Below, in pieces: positions 7,181 to 14,866 of a stretch of 28,371 nt of DNA. The position numbers were made by a program, and so were the translations under genes. Each line of letters starts with the position of its first letter. The stretch's first letter is position 1. Origin of the DNA: Selenomonadaceae bacterium UBA3796 (lineage in GTDB: Bacteria; Bacillota; Negativicutes; Selenomonadales; Selenomonadaceae); NCBI GenBank assembly GCA_002369175.1, contig DFES01000119.1, forward strand, positions 1-28,371. Reading direction: 5' to 3'. The notes under the pieces were generated by a model. That model did no database searches. It had not been told where the DNA came from and was given only the letters and a program-made list of their open reading frames with translations.

Positions 7181-8128
7181 ATGGCAACGAAACTAACAGA
7201 ACTTTTGAACATCAAGTATCCCATCCTGCAGGGAGGCATGGCTTGGATTTCCGATGCGGGGCTTGCTTCCGCCGTCTCCAATGCGGGAGGCGCAGGCATC
7301 ATATCCACGGGGGGGAGGACAACGGAGTACACGAGGGAAGAAATCCGGCGCTGCCGCGAGCTCACGGATTGTCCCTTTGGTGTCAATGTCATGCTCATGG
7401 CGCCGAACAAAGAGGAGATCGTGGAGGTCATCTGCGAGGAAAAGCCCGCATTCGTAACCTTGGGCGCAGGGAATCCGGTTCCCTATTTTGAAAAATTCCA
7501 TGAAGCAGGCATCAAGGTCATTCCCGTGGTTCCCAATGTGAAACTGGCGAAGCGCGTGGAGGAGAAAGGCGCGGACGCCATGGTTGTGGAGGGCATGGAA
7601 GCCGGAGGGCACATCGGGGTCTTGACGACAATGGCGCTGATGACGCAGGTAATTCCGGAGGTGAAGGACATTCCCGTCATCATGGCCGGAGGATTCGCCG
7701 ATGGCAGAGGGCTTGCAGCGGCGCTTCTCATGGGAGCGGCAGGCATTCAGATGGGTACGCGGTTCCTGGTCGCCGAAGAGTGTCCTGTTCATGCCAACAT
7801 GAAGCAGAAACTTCTGGAAGCCATAGATACGGATACCATTGTAACCGGCAGGACGATCGGCGGCGCCGTGCGCGGTATCAAGAACAAGTTCTCGGAGGAT
7901 TTTGTCGCATTGGAGTACTCCGGCAAGGCAGACAAGAAAACCCTCCTGGACATGGCTACCGGGACGAACAAATTGGCGGCAGTGGACGGCGATACGGAAA
8001 ACGGCATGATGCAGGCAGGGCAGAGCCTCCTGCCCCTGAAAAAGATCGAGCCCGTGCAGGATATCATAGAAAGCATGATGCATGAGGCGAGAGAGGCGCT
8101 TGCCAACGCCGGGAAACTATCGTTGTGA
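7181..8128 (+). CDS. fabK: Enoyl-ACP reductase II (FabK-type FMN enzyme)
   Basis: 315 residues. The ATG at 7181 is chosen because AAGGGAGGA lies 8 bases upstream and the protein then begins MATKLTELLNIKYPILQGGMAWIS, the standard start; the in-frame ATG at 7106 precedes the terminator. It is a TIM-barrel of the nitronate monooxygenase/FabK superfamily. FabK-like features are GAGNPVPYFEKF in place of a 2-nitropropane dioxygenase sequence, and EAGGHIG with His144, the position of the FabK catalytic histidine. The FMN phosphate loop is GGFADGRG, followed by GAAGIQMGTRF. FabK reduces trans-2-enoyl-ACP with NAD(P)H at the end of each fatty-acid elongation cycle and is the triclosan-insensitive alternative to FabI. 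The gene stands away from other fab genes here. A nitronate monooxygenase role is less likely but cannot be excluded. Confidence 0.85.
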   Translation: MATKLTELLNIKYPILQGGMAWISDAGLASAVSNAGGAGIISTGGRTTEYTREEIRRCRELTDCPFGVNVMLMAPNKEEIVEVICEEKPAFVTLGAGNPVPYFEKFHEAGIKVIPVVPNVKLAKRVEEKGADAMVVEGMEAGGHIGVLTTMALMTQVIPEVKDIPVIMAGGFADGRGLAAALLMGAAGIQMGTRFLVAEECPVHANMKQKLLEAIDTDTIVTGRTIGGAVRGIKNKFSEDFVALEYSGKADKKTLLDMATGTNKLAAVDGDTENGMMQAGQSLLPLKKIEPVQDIIESMMHEAREALANAGKLSL

Positions 8129-8147
8129 AATCGGGATGTGAGATCAT

Positions 8148-9068
8148 TTGAAGAAAATATGTATCGTATGTGCCGCTTTATGGCTCTGCTTGTTCATGCT
8201 CGGCTGCGGAGGGAGCCAGCCCTCGGGAGAGAAGAAAGGGCTGCGCGTGGTTACCTCCTTTTATCCGGTGTATATCGATGTCCTGAATATCACCAAGGGC
8301 GTCGATGAGGTAGAGGTCGTGAACCTGACAAAGCCTCAGACGGGATGCCTTCATGATTACCAACTCACCACGCAGGATATGAAGACTCTGGAAGCAGCGG
8401 ATATCTTCGTGGTGAATGGACTGGGGATGGAGAGCTTCCTTGAAAAAGCCAGCGGACAGAACAAGAACCTCAAAATCATTGATGCCTCCAAGAGCGATAA
8501 GATACATCCGCTGAAGGATGGAGAGGAAGTCAATCCCCATGTCTGGATGAGCGTTACCTATGCCATGGAGCAGGTAAAAGCCATCACATTCCAGCTCTGT
8601 GAGCTGGATCCGGCTCACGACAAGGAATATCGAAAGAACGCCCTGGATTATGTGATGAAGCTGGAGGCGCTTCGGGAGGAAATGCATGGAAGCTTGGATG
8701 ACCTGCCGCATAAGGACATTGTGACTTTTCACGAAGCATTCCCTTATTTTGCAAAAGAATTCAAGCTGAACATTGTGAGCGTGGTGGAACGGGAGCCGGG
8801 AACGGAGCCGACGCCGCAGGAATTGGAGCAGACCATCGAGCAGGTGGGGAAGCTTCCCGTGAAGGTGCTCTTTACAGAGCCGCAGTATTCTCCCAGCGCA
8901 GCGGAGACCATTGCAAGGGAGACAGGGGGAAAGCTCTACATACTGGATCCGATTGTCACAGGAGAGGCGACGGAAGACGCCATGAATGCCTATATCCAAA
9001 GAATGAAGAAGAATGCCGAAACATTGAAAGAGGCATTGGGGAAAGCGGAACCGGATGCCGCTTCCTGA
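8148..9068 (+). CDS. ZnuA-like metal ABC transporter substrate-binding lipoprotein
   Basis: 306 residues, starting at a TTG codon at 8148; this start gives a complete lipoprotein signal (KK, hydrophobic core, lipobox FMLGC with Cys20). It is a cluster A-I solute-binding protein (TroA/ZnuA fold): metal-ligand positions are visible as His69 (CLHDYQLT), His131 (NPHVWMS), His195 (TFHEAFPYF) and an Asp near 275 (ILDPI). The long His-rich loop of many ZnuA proteins is missing, so zinc and manganese are both possible. The gene lies 19 bp after fabK, but no permease or ATPase gene is adjacent, so it must work with a transporter encoded elsewhere. A terminator-like stem follows. Confidence 0.85.
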   Translation: MKKICIVCAALWLCLFMLGCGGSQPSGEKKGLRVVTSFYPVYIDVLNITKGVDEVEVVNLTKPQTGCLHDYQLTTQDMKTLEAADIFVVNGLGMESFLEKASGQNKNLKIIDASKSDKIHPLKDGEEVNPHVWMSVTYAMEQVKAITFQLCELDPAHDKEYRKNALDYVMKLEALREEMHGSLDDLPHKDIVTFHEAFPYFAKEFKLNIVSVVEREPGTEPTPQELEQTIEQVGKLPVKVLFTEPQYSPSAAETIARETGGKLYILDPIVTGEATEDAMNAYIQRMKKNAETLKEALGKAEPDAAS

Positions 9069-9090
9069 TGCAATATGAGGAGATAACACG

Positions 9091-9141
9091 AAGGGACGGG
9101 GTATGGCCGAAATGGGCACATGCACCGTCCCTTATCTTTTT
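9091..9141 (+). terminator. Probable terminator after the metal-binding protein gene
   Basis: AAGGGACGG (9091-9099) pairs perfectly with CCGTCCCTT (9125-9133) around a 25-base loop, followed by ATC and five T residues. The loop is long for a classic terminator, but the stem is strong and it sits between convergent genes. Confidence 0.6.
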
Positions 9142-9184
9142 GACGCTGCCACTGGGGAGCCGACGTGATTCCATCGATTGGGAA

Positions 9185-9574
9185 TCAGGAGATTTCCCTT
9201 TTTTCATAAGAGCGGTCTTTCGCCTGCATATTTTCCTGACGGTAGACTGCATCCAGCGTACTGTCAATGATTTCTCTGCCGGAAGGCGAAAGGGCACAGT
9301 ACTTATTCAAGTGGGAGAGTTCTGTCTTCGTGAACCCTTCAAGGCCGGGGGGATTACCCTCCGGTTTGTCGCGGTGGAGCAGGTAGTCCACAGACACAGC
9401 GAAATAGTCCGCAAAATCAATGAGCGCGGAGATTTCCGGTACGCGCTTGTTGTTCTCGAAGAGTGAAATGGCGGATGGCGTATAGTTGCGATTAAACCGG
9501 AGGTTAAAGTCCTGCCGGAATTCCTCCTGGGTGATTCCAAGACGGATGCGCAGTTCCTTAAAACGACAATTCAT
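9185..9574 (-). CDS. XRE-family helix-turn-helix regulator
   Basis: 129 residues read leftward, with AGAGGGGG upstream of the ATG. Residues 1-70 form a Cro/C1-type helix-turn-helix domain (FKELRIRLGITQEEFRQDF ... YTPSAISLFENNKRVPEISALIDFADYFAVSVDYLL). The C-terminal 60 residues are polar and unrecognised. It diverges from the polysaccharide operon, whose promoter at 9650-9678 lies about 75 bp from its start, so it may regulate that operon, itself, or both; this is inference from position. The intergenic region has palindromes that could be its operators. Confidence 0.85.
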   Translation of the reverse strand: MNCRFKELRIRLGITQEEFRQDFNLRFNRNYTPSAISLFENNKRVPEISALIDFADYFAVSVDYLLHRDKPEGNPPGLEGFTKTELSHLNKYCALSPSGREIIDSTLDAVYRQENMQAKDRSYEKREIS

Positions 9575-9649
9575 AACTTTTCAGCCCCCTCTTTTCCAGT
9601 ATAGCGAGGATTGACTGAAAAAACATTTTCATAGATGTCAAATGCGTTA

Positions 9650-9678
9650 TTGATTTTCATCTCAAAAGATAATATAAT
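9650..9678 (+). promoter_or_regulatory. Sigma70-type promoter of the polysaccharide operon
   Basis: TTGATT (9650-9655) and a perfect TATAAT (9673-9678) are separated by exactly 17 bases. A transcript starting near 9685 would have an untranslated leader of about 290 bases before the ATG at 9972. Confidence 0.7.
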
Positions 9679-9703
9679 TAACGGGAAAGAAAATACATGG
9701 ATT

Positions 9704-9804
9704 GTGTTGCAATGCGGGTGTTCCAATTTCGCCATGTGAGAAATTGGAGCATTCGGGATGTAACGAGTCTGGAATATACGCCCAAGGGGGCGTATTCTTG
9801 TTGC
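9704..9804 (+). promoter_or_regulatory. Structured 5' leader with two hairpins
   Basis: The leader of the operon has a first stem TCCAATTTC (9722-9730) / GAAATTGGA (9740-9748), perfect over 9 bp. Then comes a nested second structure: GTAACGAG (9760-9767) can pair with CTTGTTGC (9797-9804) using wobble pairs, enclosing a strong stem ATACGCCC (9776-9783) / GGGCGTAT (9788-9795) with an AAGG tetraloop. The inner hairpin is followed by TCTTGTT, a weak T-rich tail, so it could act as a leaky terminator or attenuator. It matches no riboswitch consensus known to me. Confidence 0.5.
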
Positions 9805-9880
9805 TATATCCTTATGTGCATCTTCCACCTTGTTATGGGGGAAGTAGGTTCGCTGTGCATTGAATATTGACTTAAAAGAT

Positions 9881-9894
9881 AAGTGAAATCACTT
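9881..9894. promoter_or_regulatory. Palindromic operator-like site
   Basis: AAGTGA-AA-TCACTT is a perfect inverted repeat with 6-bp arms and a 2-bp centre, too tight for an RNA loop and so more like a protein-binding site on DNA. It overlaps further short inverted repeats (ACTTA/TAAGT at 9870-9885, TGAAAT/ATTTCA at 9884-9905). It lies about 80 bp before the resolvase-like gene. Confidence 0.4.
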
Positions 9895-9971
9895 CATTTA
9901 TTTCATGAAAATCGTGTATTCGCGGCGATCTTTCGTACGCAGGGGCGGCATTGGGAAGGAGGTGGAGCTTT

Positions 9972-10535
9972 ATGCCCAGCAATATTGACAACATGACGGA
10001 AGAGGAGCGTCGTGCATTTCGGGCATATATCGTTCCGGATCCCGTCTGCATCAAGAGCCACGAAGAGCCGGACTCTCCCGGTCTCAAAGAGATGAGGGAG
10101 AGCCTGGAGGAAAATGATACCTTCGTTATACGAGGCGCAGGGCGTCTGGAATCCAGTCCTTATAACACCACGAAGCAGTGGAAAAACCTGGAGCATGCGA
10201 AGAAGTTCAACATCGCCATCATGGATATTCCCGTGCTCAATTCCAGGTCCAGCTCCAGCAACGAGCTCATGCGGTACATCGTGTCGGACATTCTCCTGCA
10301 GCTTCATGCCTGCATCGACCAGGGGAAGAAGGAGTATTTGCAAAAGAAAGTGATGGCAGGCATTCAAAGTGCAAAGGAGAAGGGCGTGCAGGTGGGACGC
10401 AGGCCCAAAAAGCGCCCGGCAGAGTTTGAAGCCCTCAAGAAGAAATGGGAAAGAAGAGAAATTTCCAGCAACAAAGCAGCAGAACAGCTTGGGATATCCT
10501 CTATGACCTTTCTGAGATGGGCGAGGGAGAAGTAA
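9972..10535 (+). CDS. Catalytically dead serine-resolvase-like protein, probable regulator
   Basis: 187 residues; the ATG at 9972 follows GAAGGAGGTGG by about 7 bases. From about residue 35 onward it lines up with small serine recombinases of the gamma-delta/Tn3 kind: a GLKEMRESLEENDTFVI strand, an AGRLESS block in place of the usual DRLGRS, a long EYLQKKVMAGIQSAKEKG helix, a GRRPKKR hinge, and a C-terminal helix-turn-helix (about 160-187). The N-terminal strand with the nucleophilic serine (Y-x-R-V-S-T) is missing and replaced by about 34 unrelated residues. The catalytic Asp and second Arg of DRLGR are Gly57 and Ser61 here. It therefore cannot be a normal recombinase. As first gene of the polysaccharide operon, it may bind DNA as a regulator. 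It could also be a decayed gene, although its frame and ribosome-binding site are intact. Confidence 0.7.
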   Translation: MPSNIDNMTEEERRAFRAYIVPDPVCIKSHEEPDSPGLKEMRESLEENDTFVIRGAGRLESSPYNTTKQWKNLEHAKKFNIAIMDIPVLNSRSSSSNELMRYIVSDILLQLHACIDQGKKEYLQKKVMAGIQSAKEKGVQVGRRPKKRPAEFEALKKKWERREISSNKAAEQLGISSMTFLRWAREK

Positions 10536-10582
10536 CCTGAAATGATAAAGAATGAATATTTCAAAAAATAGAAGGTGATGCC

Positions 10583-11944
10583 GTGAAAATCGTTATCTTA
10601 GCCGGAGGCGGGGGAACGAGGTTGTTCCCTTTGTCGCGAAAATGCAGGCCAAAGCAGTTCCTGTCGATTGACCAGGATAAATCCCTCTTGGAGGAAACCA
10701 TTACGCGCTTTCGCGATATTATCCGTCCGGAGGATATCATCGTTGTCACGAATGAAGCCTATGTGCATCATGTGAAGACAGAGCTTCAAAACAGTGGTGC
10801 AGAAGGAGCGCATATCGTCATGGAGCCGACGGCCAGGAATACGGCTCCCGCCATCCTTCTGGCCGCAAAGTATTGCGTGGAGAAATTGGGAGCAGCGGAG
10901 GATGAGGTGATCTTTATTTCCACATCGGATCACATCATCCGTCCCAATGTGGCATTCCAGAGCGCTGTGACGAAGGCAATGGATCTTGCAGAGAAAGGGC
11001 ATCTGGTTACCTTCGGCATCCATCCGACGAAGCCGGAAACCGGCTATGGCTACATTGAGACGGGGGAGGATCTGGGTGGCGCCTTCCGTACCTCCTCCTT
11101 CAAGGAAAAACCGGATGAAAAGACAGCAGAGGGCTATCTCGAAAAAGGAAACTACTACTGGAATTCCGGTATGTTTGCCTTTCGCATCGACTGTTTTTTG
11201 CAGGAACTGGAGAAGTACGCACCCAAGATTGCAGGGTATTTTTCCAATGCCTATGAGGAGCTTGTGGAACATTTTTCAGAGCTTCCGGATATCTCCGTGG
11301 ATTACGCCGTGGCGGAGAAATCCCAAATCGGCGTGACCATTCCCTTGAAGCTCTACTGGAATGATGTGGGCTCCTGGGATGCGATTTATGAAGTTCTCGA
11401 TAAGGATGCCAATGACAATGCAGTCAAGGGGGACATCATCACCATTGACTGCAAGAAGAGTCTGTTTCTGGGGCAAAGCCGCCTGATTGCTGGCATTGGC
11501 CTTGACGATACAATGATCATCGAAACCGATGATGTCATTCTCGTGGCGCAGAAGGGAGAGTCCCAAAAGGTAAAGGATCTGGTGGATATCCTGAAGCAGA
11601 GGGGCAGGAAGGAAGCCGTGGAGCATACCACCATCTACTTTGCCTGGGGGCAGCAGACACTTCTCGGCGCAGGCAGCGGATACCGCATGAGGAAGCTTGT
11701 AGTGCGTCCCCAACAGGAATTAGCGGCAAGAATGCACTTCCACAGAAGCGTCCACTGGGTGGTGGCAAAGGGAACGGCGGAGGTGAAAATCGGCGGGGAA
11801 GACAAGATGATCCACGACAATGAAAGCGTCTATATACCAAAAACTACGCCATACTATCTCAGGAATCCGGGGAAGATTTCCCTCGTGCTCATCGAGGTGA
11901 TCAACGGGGATTACCTGGAGGATGACGATGTTGTGCTGCAATGA
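10583..11944 (+). CDS. manC: Mannose-1-phosphate guanylyltransferase / mannose-6-phosphate isomerase
   Basis: 453 residues, starting at GTG 10583 after GAAGGTGAT. The N-terminal nucleotidyltransferase domain begins ILAGGGGTRLFPLSRKCRPKQF (residues about 5-26), with the family blocks EPTARNTAPAI, HIIRPNVAF, TFGIHPTKPETGYGYIE, FKEKPD and WNSGMF. The C-terminal cupin (about 350-450) matches type II phosphomannose isomerases: MHFHRSVHWVVAKGTAEV, ESVYIP, NPGKISLVLIEV. In the segment usually reading PHRL the His is Tyr (PYYL), so the isomerase activity deserves doubt. It makes GDP-mannose, the precursor for the next two enzymes, and begins 47 bp after the resolvase-like gene. Confidence 0.93.
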   Translation: MKIVILAGGGGTRLFPLSRKCRPKQFLSIDQDKSLLEETITRFRDIIRPEDIIVVTNEAYVHHVKTELQNSGAEGAHIVMEPTARNTAPAILLAAKYCVEKLGAAEDEVIFISTSDHIIRPNVAFQSAVTKAMDLAEKGHLVTFGIHPTKPETGYGYIETGEDLGGAFRTSSFKEKPDEKTAEGYLEKGNYYWNSGMFAFRIDCFLQELEKYAPKIAGYFSNAYEELVEHFSELPDISVDYAVAEKSQIGVTIPLKLYWNDVGSWDAIYEVLDKDANDNAVKGDIITIDCKKSLFLGQSRLIAGIGLDDTMIIETDDVILVAQKGESQKVKDLVDILKQRGRKEAVEHTTIYFAWGQQTLLGAGSGYRMRKLVVRPQQELAARMHFHRSVHWVVAKGTAEVKIGGEDKMIHDNESVYIPKTTPYYLRNPGKISLVLIEVINGDYLEDDDVVLQ

Positions 11945-11972
11945 AACAGAAAAGGGAGAGGGATGGGGTTTG

Positions 11973-12959
11973 ATGAAGAAGGCACTTATTACAGGCATTA
12001 CGGGACAGGACGGAGCATATCTTGCCAAACTGCTTCTGGAAAAGGGGTACGAGGTCTATGGCCTCCTTGCCCGACGTGCGACAGCCACAATCTGGCGATT
12101 GGAATATCTTGGCATTGATGAAAAGGTGCATCTTATGGAGGGGGATCTCACGGATGTGACCTCTGTCATCCGTGCCGTGGAAGAAGCGGAGCCGGATGAA
12201 TTCTACAATCTGGGAGCCCAGAGCTTTGTGGGAACCTCTTGGAAACAGCCCCAGCTTACGGCACAGTCCACGGGGCTTGGTGCGCTCAACTGCCTGGAAG
12301 CGATCCGTATCGTGAATCCGAGGATTCGCTTCTATCAGGCATCGACTTCGGAGATGTTTGGCGGCATGCCGGAATATCCCATCCAGTCGGAAGAGACGCC
12401 TTTTCATCCCCGCAGTCCTTACGGCGTGGCAAAACTCTTTGCCCATTGGTCTACCATCAACTACCGGGAGAGTTTCGACATCTTCGGCTGTTGCGGCATT
12501 CTCTTTAACCACGAGTCTCCCTTGCGCGGCATCGAGTTTGTCACGCGGAAGGTTACAGACGGCGTTGCTCGGATCAAGCATGGGTTCCAAAAAGACATTC
12601 ATCTGGGAAACATAGATGCCAAAAGGGATTGGGGCTTTGCCGGAGATTATGTGGAGGCCATGCATCTCATGCTGCAGCAGGAAAAGCCGGATACCTATGT
12701 AGTTGCCACAGGGCGCACGACAAGCGTAAGGGAGATGTGCAAGACGGCGTTTGCACATGTGGGGATGGATTATGAGGATTATGTGGTCATCGATCCCCAA
12801 TTCTATCGCCCGGCAGAAGTGGATGTCCTTCTCGGCAACCCGGAGAAAGCGGAGAAGACCCTTGGCTGGAAAGCAAAGACCAGCATGGAGGAGATGATTT
12901 GCAGGATGGTGGATGCGGATATGGAACGTGTAGAGCGGGAACGGAAGGTGAGCGGATGA
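11973..12959 (+). CDS. gmd: GDP-mannose 4,6-dehydratase
   Basis: 328 residues; the ATG at 11973 is chosen because GGGAGAGGG lies before it and MKKALITGITGQDGAYLAKLLL is the standard start (the in-frame ATG at 11922 lies within manC). It is an extended short-chain dehydrogenase: NADP-binding TGITGQDG (7-14), the LLARRATATIWRLEYLGI segment, the STSEMFG block with catalytic Thr/Glu, and the YGVAK Tyr/Lys pair. The family-specific RRDWGFAGDYVEAMH block is present as KRDWGFAGDYVEAMH. It converts GDP-D-mannose to GDP-4-keto-6-deoxy-D-mannose. Its stop overlaps the start of rmd (ATGA), so the two are translationally coupled. Confidence 0.95.
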   Translation: MKKALITGITGQDGAYLAKLLLEKGYEVYGLLARRATATIWRLEYLGIDEKVHLMEGDLTDVTSVIRAVEEAEPDEFYNLGAQSFVGTSWKQPQLTAQSTGLGALNCLEAIRIVNPRIRFYQASTSEMFGGMPEYPIQSEETPFHPRSPYGVAKLFAHWSTINYRESFDIFGCCGILFNHESPLRGIEFVTRKVTDGVARIKHGFQKDIHLGNIDAKRDWGFAGDYVEAMHLMLQQEKPDTYVVATGRTTSVREMCKTAFAHVGMDYEDYVVIDPQFYRPAEVDVLLGNPEKAEKTLGWKAKTSMEEMICRMVDADMERVERERKVSG

Positions 12960-13894
12960 AGGTTCTTGTGACAGGTGCCGGCGGATTTGTAGGAAGTTAT
13001 CTCGTACGCCTGCTCCTGGAGCACGGCCATGAGGTTGTTTCCATGGGAATCGGCAGCAGCGAGACACTCAAAAGACTCCGTGTGCCGGTTTATGAGGAAG
13101 ATATTTCTGATTACAGCGGTGTAAGGCGATATATGGGAGAAGTTTGTCCGGATGCGGTCATTCATCTCGCAGCCATCAGCAATGTACCGATTGCATGGGA
13201 GAATCCTGCACTTACCGTCAGCGTGAATATTCGCGGTACAGTGCATGTACTGCAGGCACTTTATGAGGTCAATCCAAAGGCAAAGTTCTTGAACATCGGC
13301 TCCAGCGACCAGTATGGGCTGGCGGCGAAATCAGGGAAGCCCCTGACAGAAGATGTACCCTGCCAGCCCCAGAATCCCTACGCCATCAGCAAACTCTGTG
13401 CAGAGCAGATGGTATTGCAGCTGGGGAAGAAATACGGCATGACCGTTATCAGCACGCGGTCTTTCAACCATTTCGGGCCGGGACAGGCGAAGGGATTCGT
13501 GACCGCAGATTTTGCAAGCCAGATTGCTGCGATTGAACGCGGAGAGCAGGAACCTGTGATGCGGGTAGGAGATCTCAGCGCGTTCCGGGACTTTACCTTT
13601 GTTGAGGATGTAGTGGAAGCCTATGTTGCACTTATCGAAAAAGACGTGGCAGGAGGCGTATACAACGCGTGCTCCGGGAAAGCCAGAAGCATGCAGGAAG
13701 TACTGGACACACTGCTCTCTCTTGCAAGAACGGAGATTGCTGTGCAGCCAGACGAAAAACGCATGCGTCCTTCAGAAGTTCCCTATTTCATTGGGAATGC
13801 GGAGAAGCTGAGAAAAAATGTCGGCTGGAAGGTAAAATGTGATTTTCAAAGTAGCATAGAAAAAACATTGGAATATTGGCGAAACGGGAAATAA
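12956..13894 (+). CDS. rmd: GDP-4-keto-6-deoxy-D-mannose reductase (GDP-D-rhamnose synthase)
   Basis: 312 residues, start overlapping the gmd stop by 4 bases. It is a short-chain dehydrogenase with TGAGGFVGSYL at the N-terminus, the SSDQYG block and the YAISK catalytic Tyr/Lys. The RSFNHFGPGQAKGFVTADFASQIAAIERG segment and RDFTFVEDVVEAY block are typical of Rmd, which gives GDP-D-rhamnose, and not of GDP-fucose synthase. Together with manC and gmd it supplies D-rhamnose to the glycosyltransferases downstream. The reductase specificity is inferred from these blocks and from the adjacent gmd. Confidence 0.9.
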   Translation: MKVLVTGAGGFVGSYLVRLLLEHGHEVVSMGIGSSETLKRLRVPVYEEDISDYSGVRRYMGEVCPDAVIHLAAISNVPIAWENPALTVSVNIRGTVHVLQALYEVNPKAKFLNIGSSDQYGLAAKSGKPLTEDVPCQPQNPYAISKLCAEQMVLQLGKKYGMTVISTRSFNHFGPGQAKGFVTADFASQIAAIERGEQEPVMRVGDLSAFRDFTFVEDVVEAYVALIEKDVAGGVYNACSGKARSMQEVLDTLLSLARTEIAVQPDEKRMRPSEVPYFIGNAEKLRKNVGWKVKCDFQSSIEKTLEYWRNGK

Positions 13895-13923
13895 AACTGT
13901 GCGGGATACAGGGAGGAAATGAA

Positions 13924-14853
13924 GTGGAGTCATGTATCATCTATGGGGCTGGAAAATGGGGAAAGATGGCGTACTGGAGATATCGGGAAACACACAACAT
14001 TCTGTTTTACGTGGATAGAAATTGCAGTAATTATGCCTGTGGTATTTACGGAAAACAGGTATTCCTTCCGGACGTGCTTGAAAGCTATCGGGATACGAAT
14101 GTTATTATTGCTGTGGAAAGCGATTATGCCATACGAGAATTTCTTGAGAGTCTAGGAGTAACAAACATAGAAAAATTCACACCGGATGAAGAGGATTACC
14201 TGGAAAAAATCATAATTTACGGGACGGGGGAATGGGGAAACCTTGCCTACGAAGAGTATAAAAATCGATCTGATATTGTCTTTTTTGTAGACCAAAATCC
14301 AGAAAGGCAAGGATTCTTATTTCATGAGAAGATGGTGTATTCCCCCGGTATTGTTTCCATCTACCAGGATATTCCCGTTCTCATTGCAGTAGAAAAGGAT
14401 GAGGGAATTGCAGAGACGCTGAGGGGATATGGGGGGAAGTCTATTCATAAATTTCAGATGAATTCCATCGTCCATGATCGAAATGGCATAGATTCAGTTG
14501 AGTGGGAAAATGTTCCTTATTTGGAAGTCTATGATGTCATTTGTGCGTTCGCAAAGGAAAGAAATGAGCTTCCTTTTGATTCCGGTATCACAAGAAGATT
14601 GCTTGGAGTAAATCAATATGAATTTGATCTTCGAAGATTGCAGGGACTTGAAAATATGGAATTTGTGAAGGGGTGTTATGCTTTCTTTTTCCAGAGATTG
14701 ATTGATGATGCATCGAAAAATTTTTGGAGCGAACACGAAGATATTGCTCTTCCCTCGCATGAATTCCAGGAAAAATTTTTGAAAATTTTTCTAAATTCAC
14801 CAGAGTTTAAAAGACTTGGATATGTGAAACTTTACAATAATATTTATAAATAG
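13924..14853 (+). CDS. Tandem Rossmann-like protein with DUF4214-like tail
   Basis: 309 residues from GTG 13924, chosen because GGGAGG (13911-13916) lies 7 bases upstream; the in-frame ATG at 13876 would overlap rmd and lacks a site. Two similar nucleotide-binding-like units are visible: residues about 4-90 begin IIYGAGKWGKMAYWRY with FYVDRN, and about 95-185 begin IIYGTGEWGNLAYEEY with FFVDQNP. These resemble the G-x-G-x-x-G sugar-modification domains often found in polysaccharide loci. The C-terminal 100 residues end with a helical segment (FLKIFLNSPEFKRLGYVKLYNNIYK) recalling the DUF4214 pattern of the later methyltransferases. No catalytic residues are obvious and the function is unknown. 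Base composition becomes clearly more AT-rich from here on. Confidence 0.75.
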   Translation: MESCIIYGAGKWGKMAYWRYRETHNILFYVDRNCSNYACGIYGKQVFLPDVLESYRDTNVIIAVESDYAIREFLESLGVTNIEKFTPDEEDYLEKIIIYGTGEWGNLAYEEYKNRSDIVFFVDQNPERQGFLFHEKMVYSPGIVSIYQDIPVLIAVEKDEGIAETLRGYGGKSIHKFQMNSIVHDRNGIDSVEWENVPYLEVYDVICAFAKERNELPFDSGITRRLLGVNQYEFDLRRLQGLENMEFVKGCYAFFFQRLIDDASKNFWSEHEDIALPSHEFQEKFLKIFLNSPEFKRLGYVKLYNNIYK

Positions 14854-14866
14854 GGGCGAATGGCGC

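Noticed and set aside
7309..7315. Run of seven G in fabK.
   Set aside because: Too short for efficient slippage and in a core metabolic gene; normal Gly/Arg coding explains it.
9610..9642. TTGAC ... GTCAA inverted pair upstream of the XRE gene, and a TTGACA on the - strand.
   Set aside because: No -10 box at 16-18 bases; the arms are only 5 bp and far apart, so it is not reported as a promoter or operator.
9940..9954. CAGGGGCGG at 9940-9948 resembles the start of the JUMPstart/ops sequence of polysaccharide operons.
   Set aside because: The rest of the ops motif (TAGCGT) is not there, and the site lies against the ribosome-binding site; nine matching G/C-rich bases are not enough.
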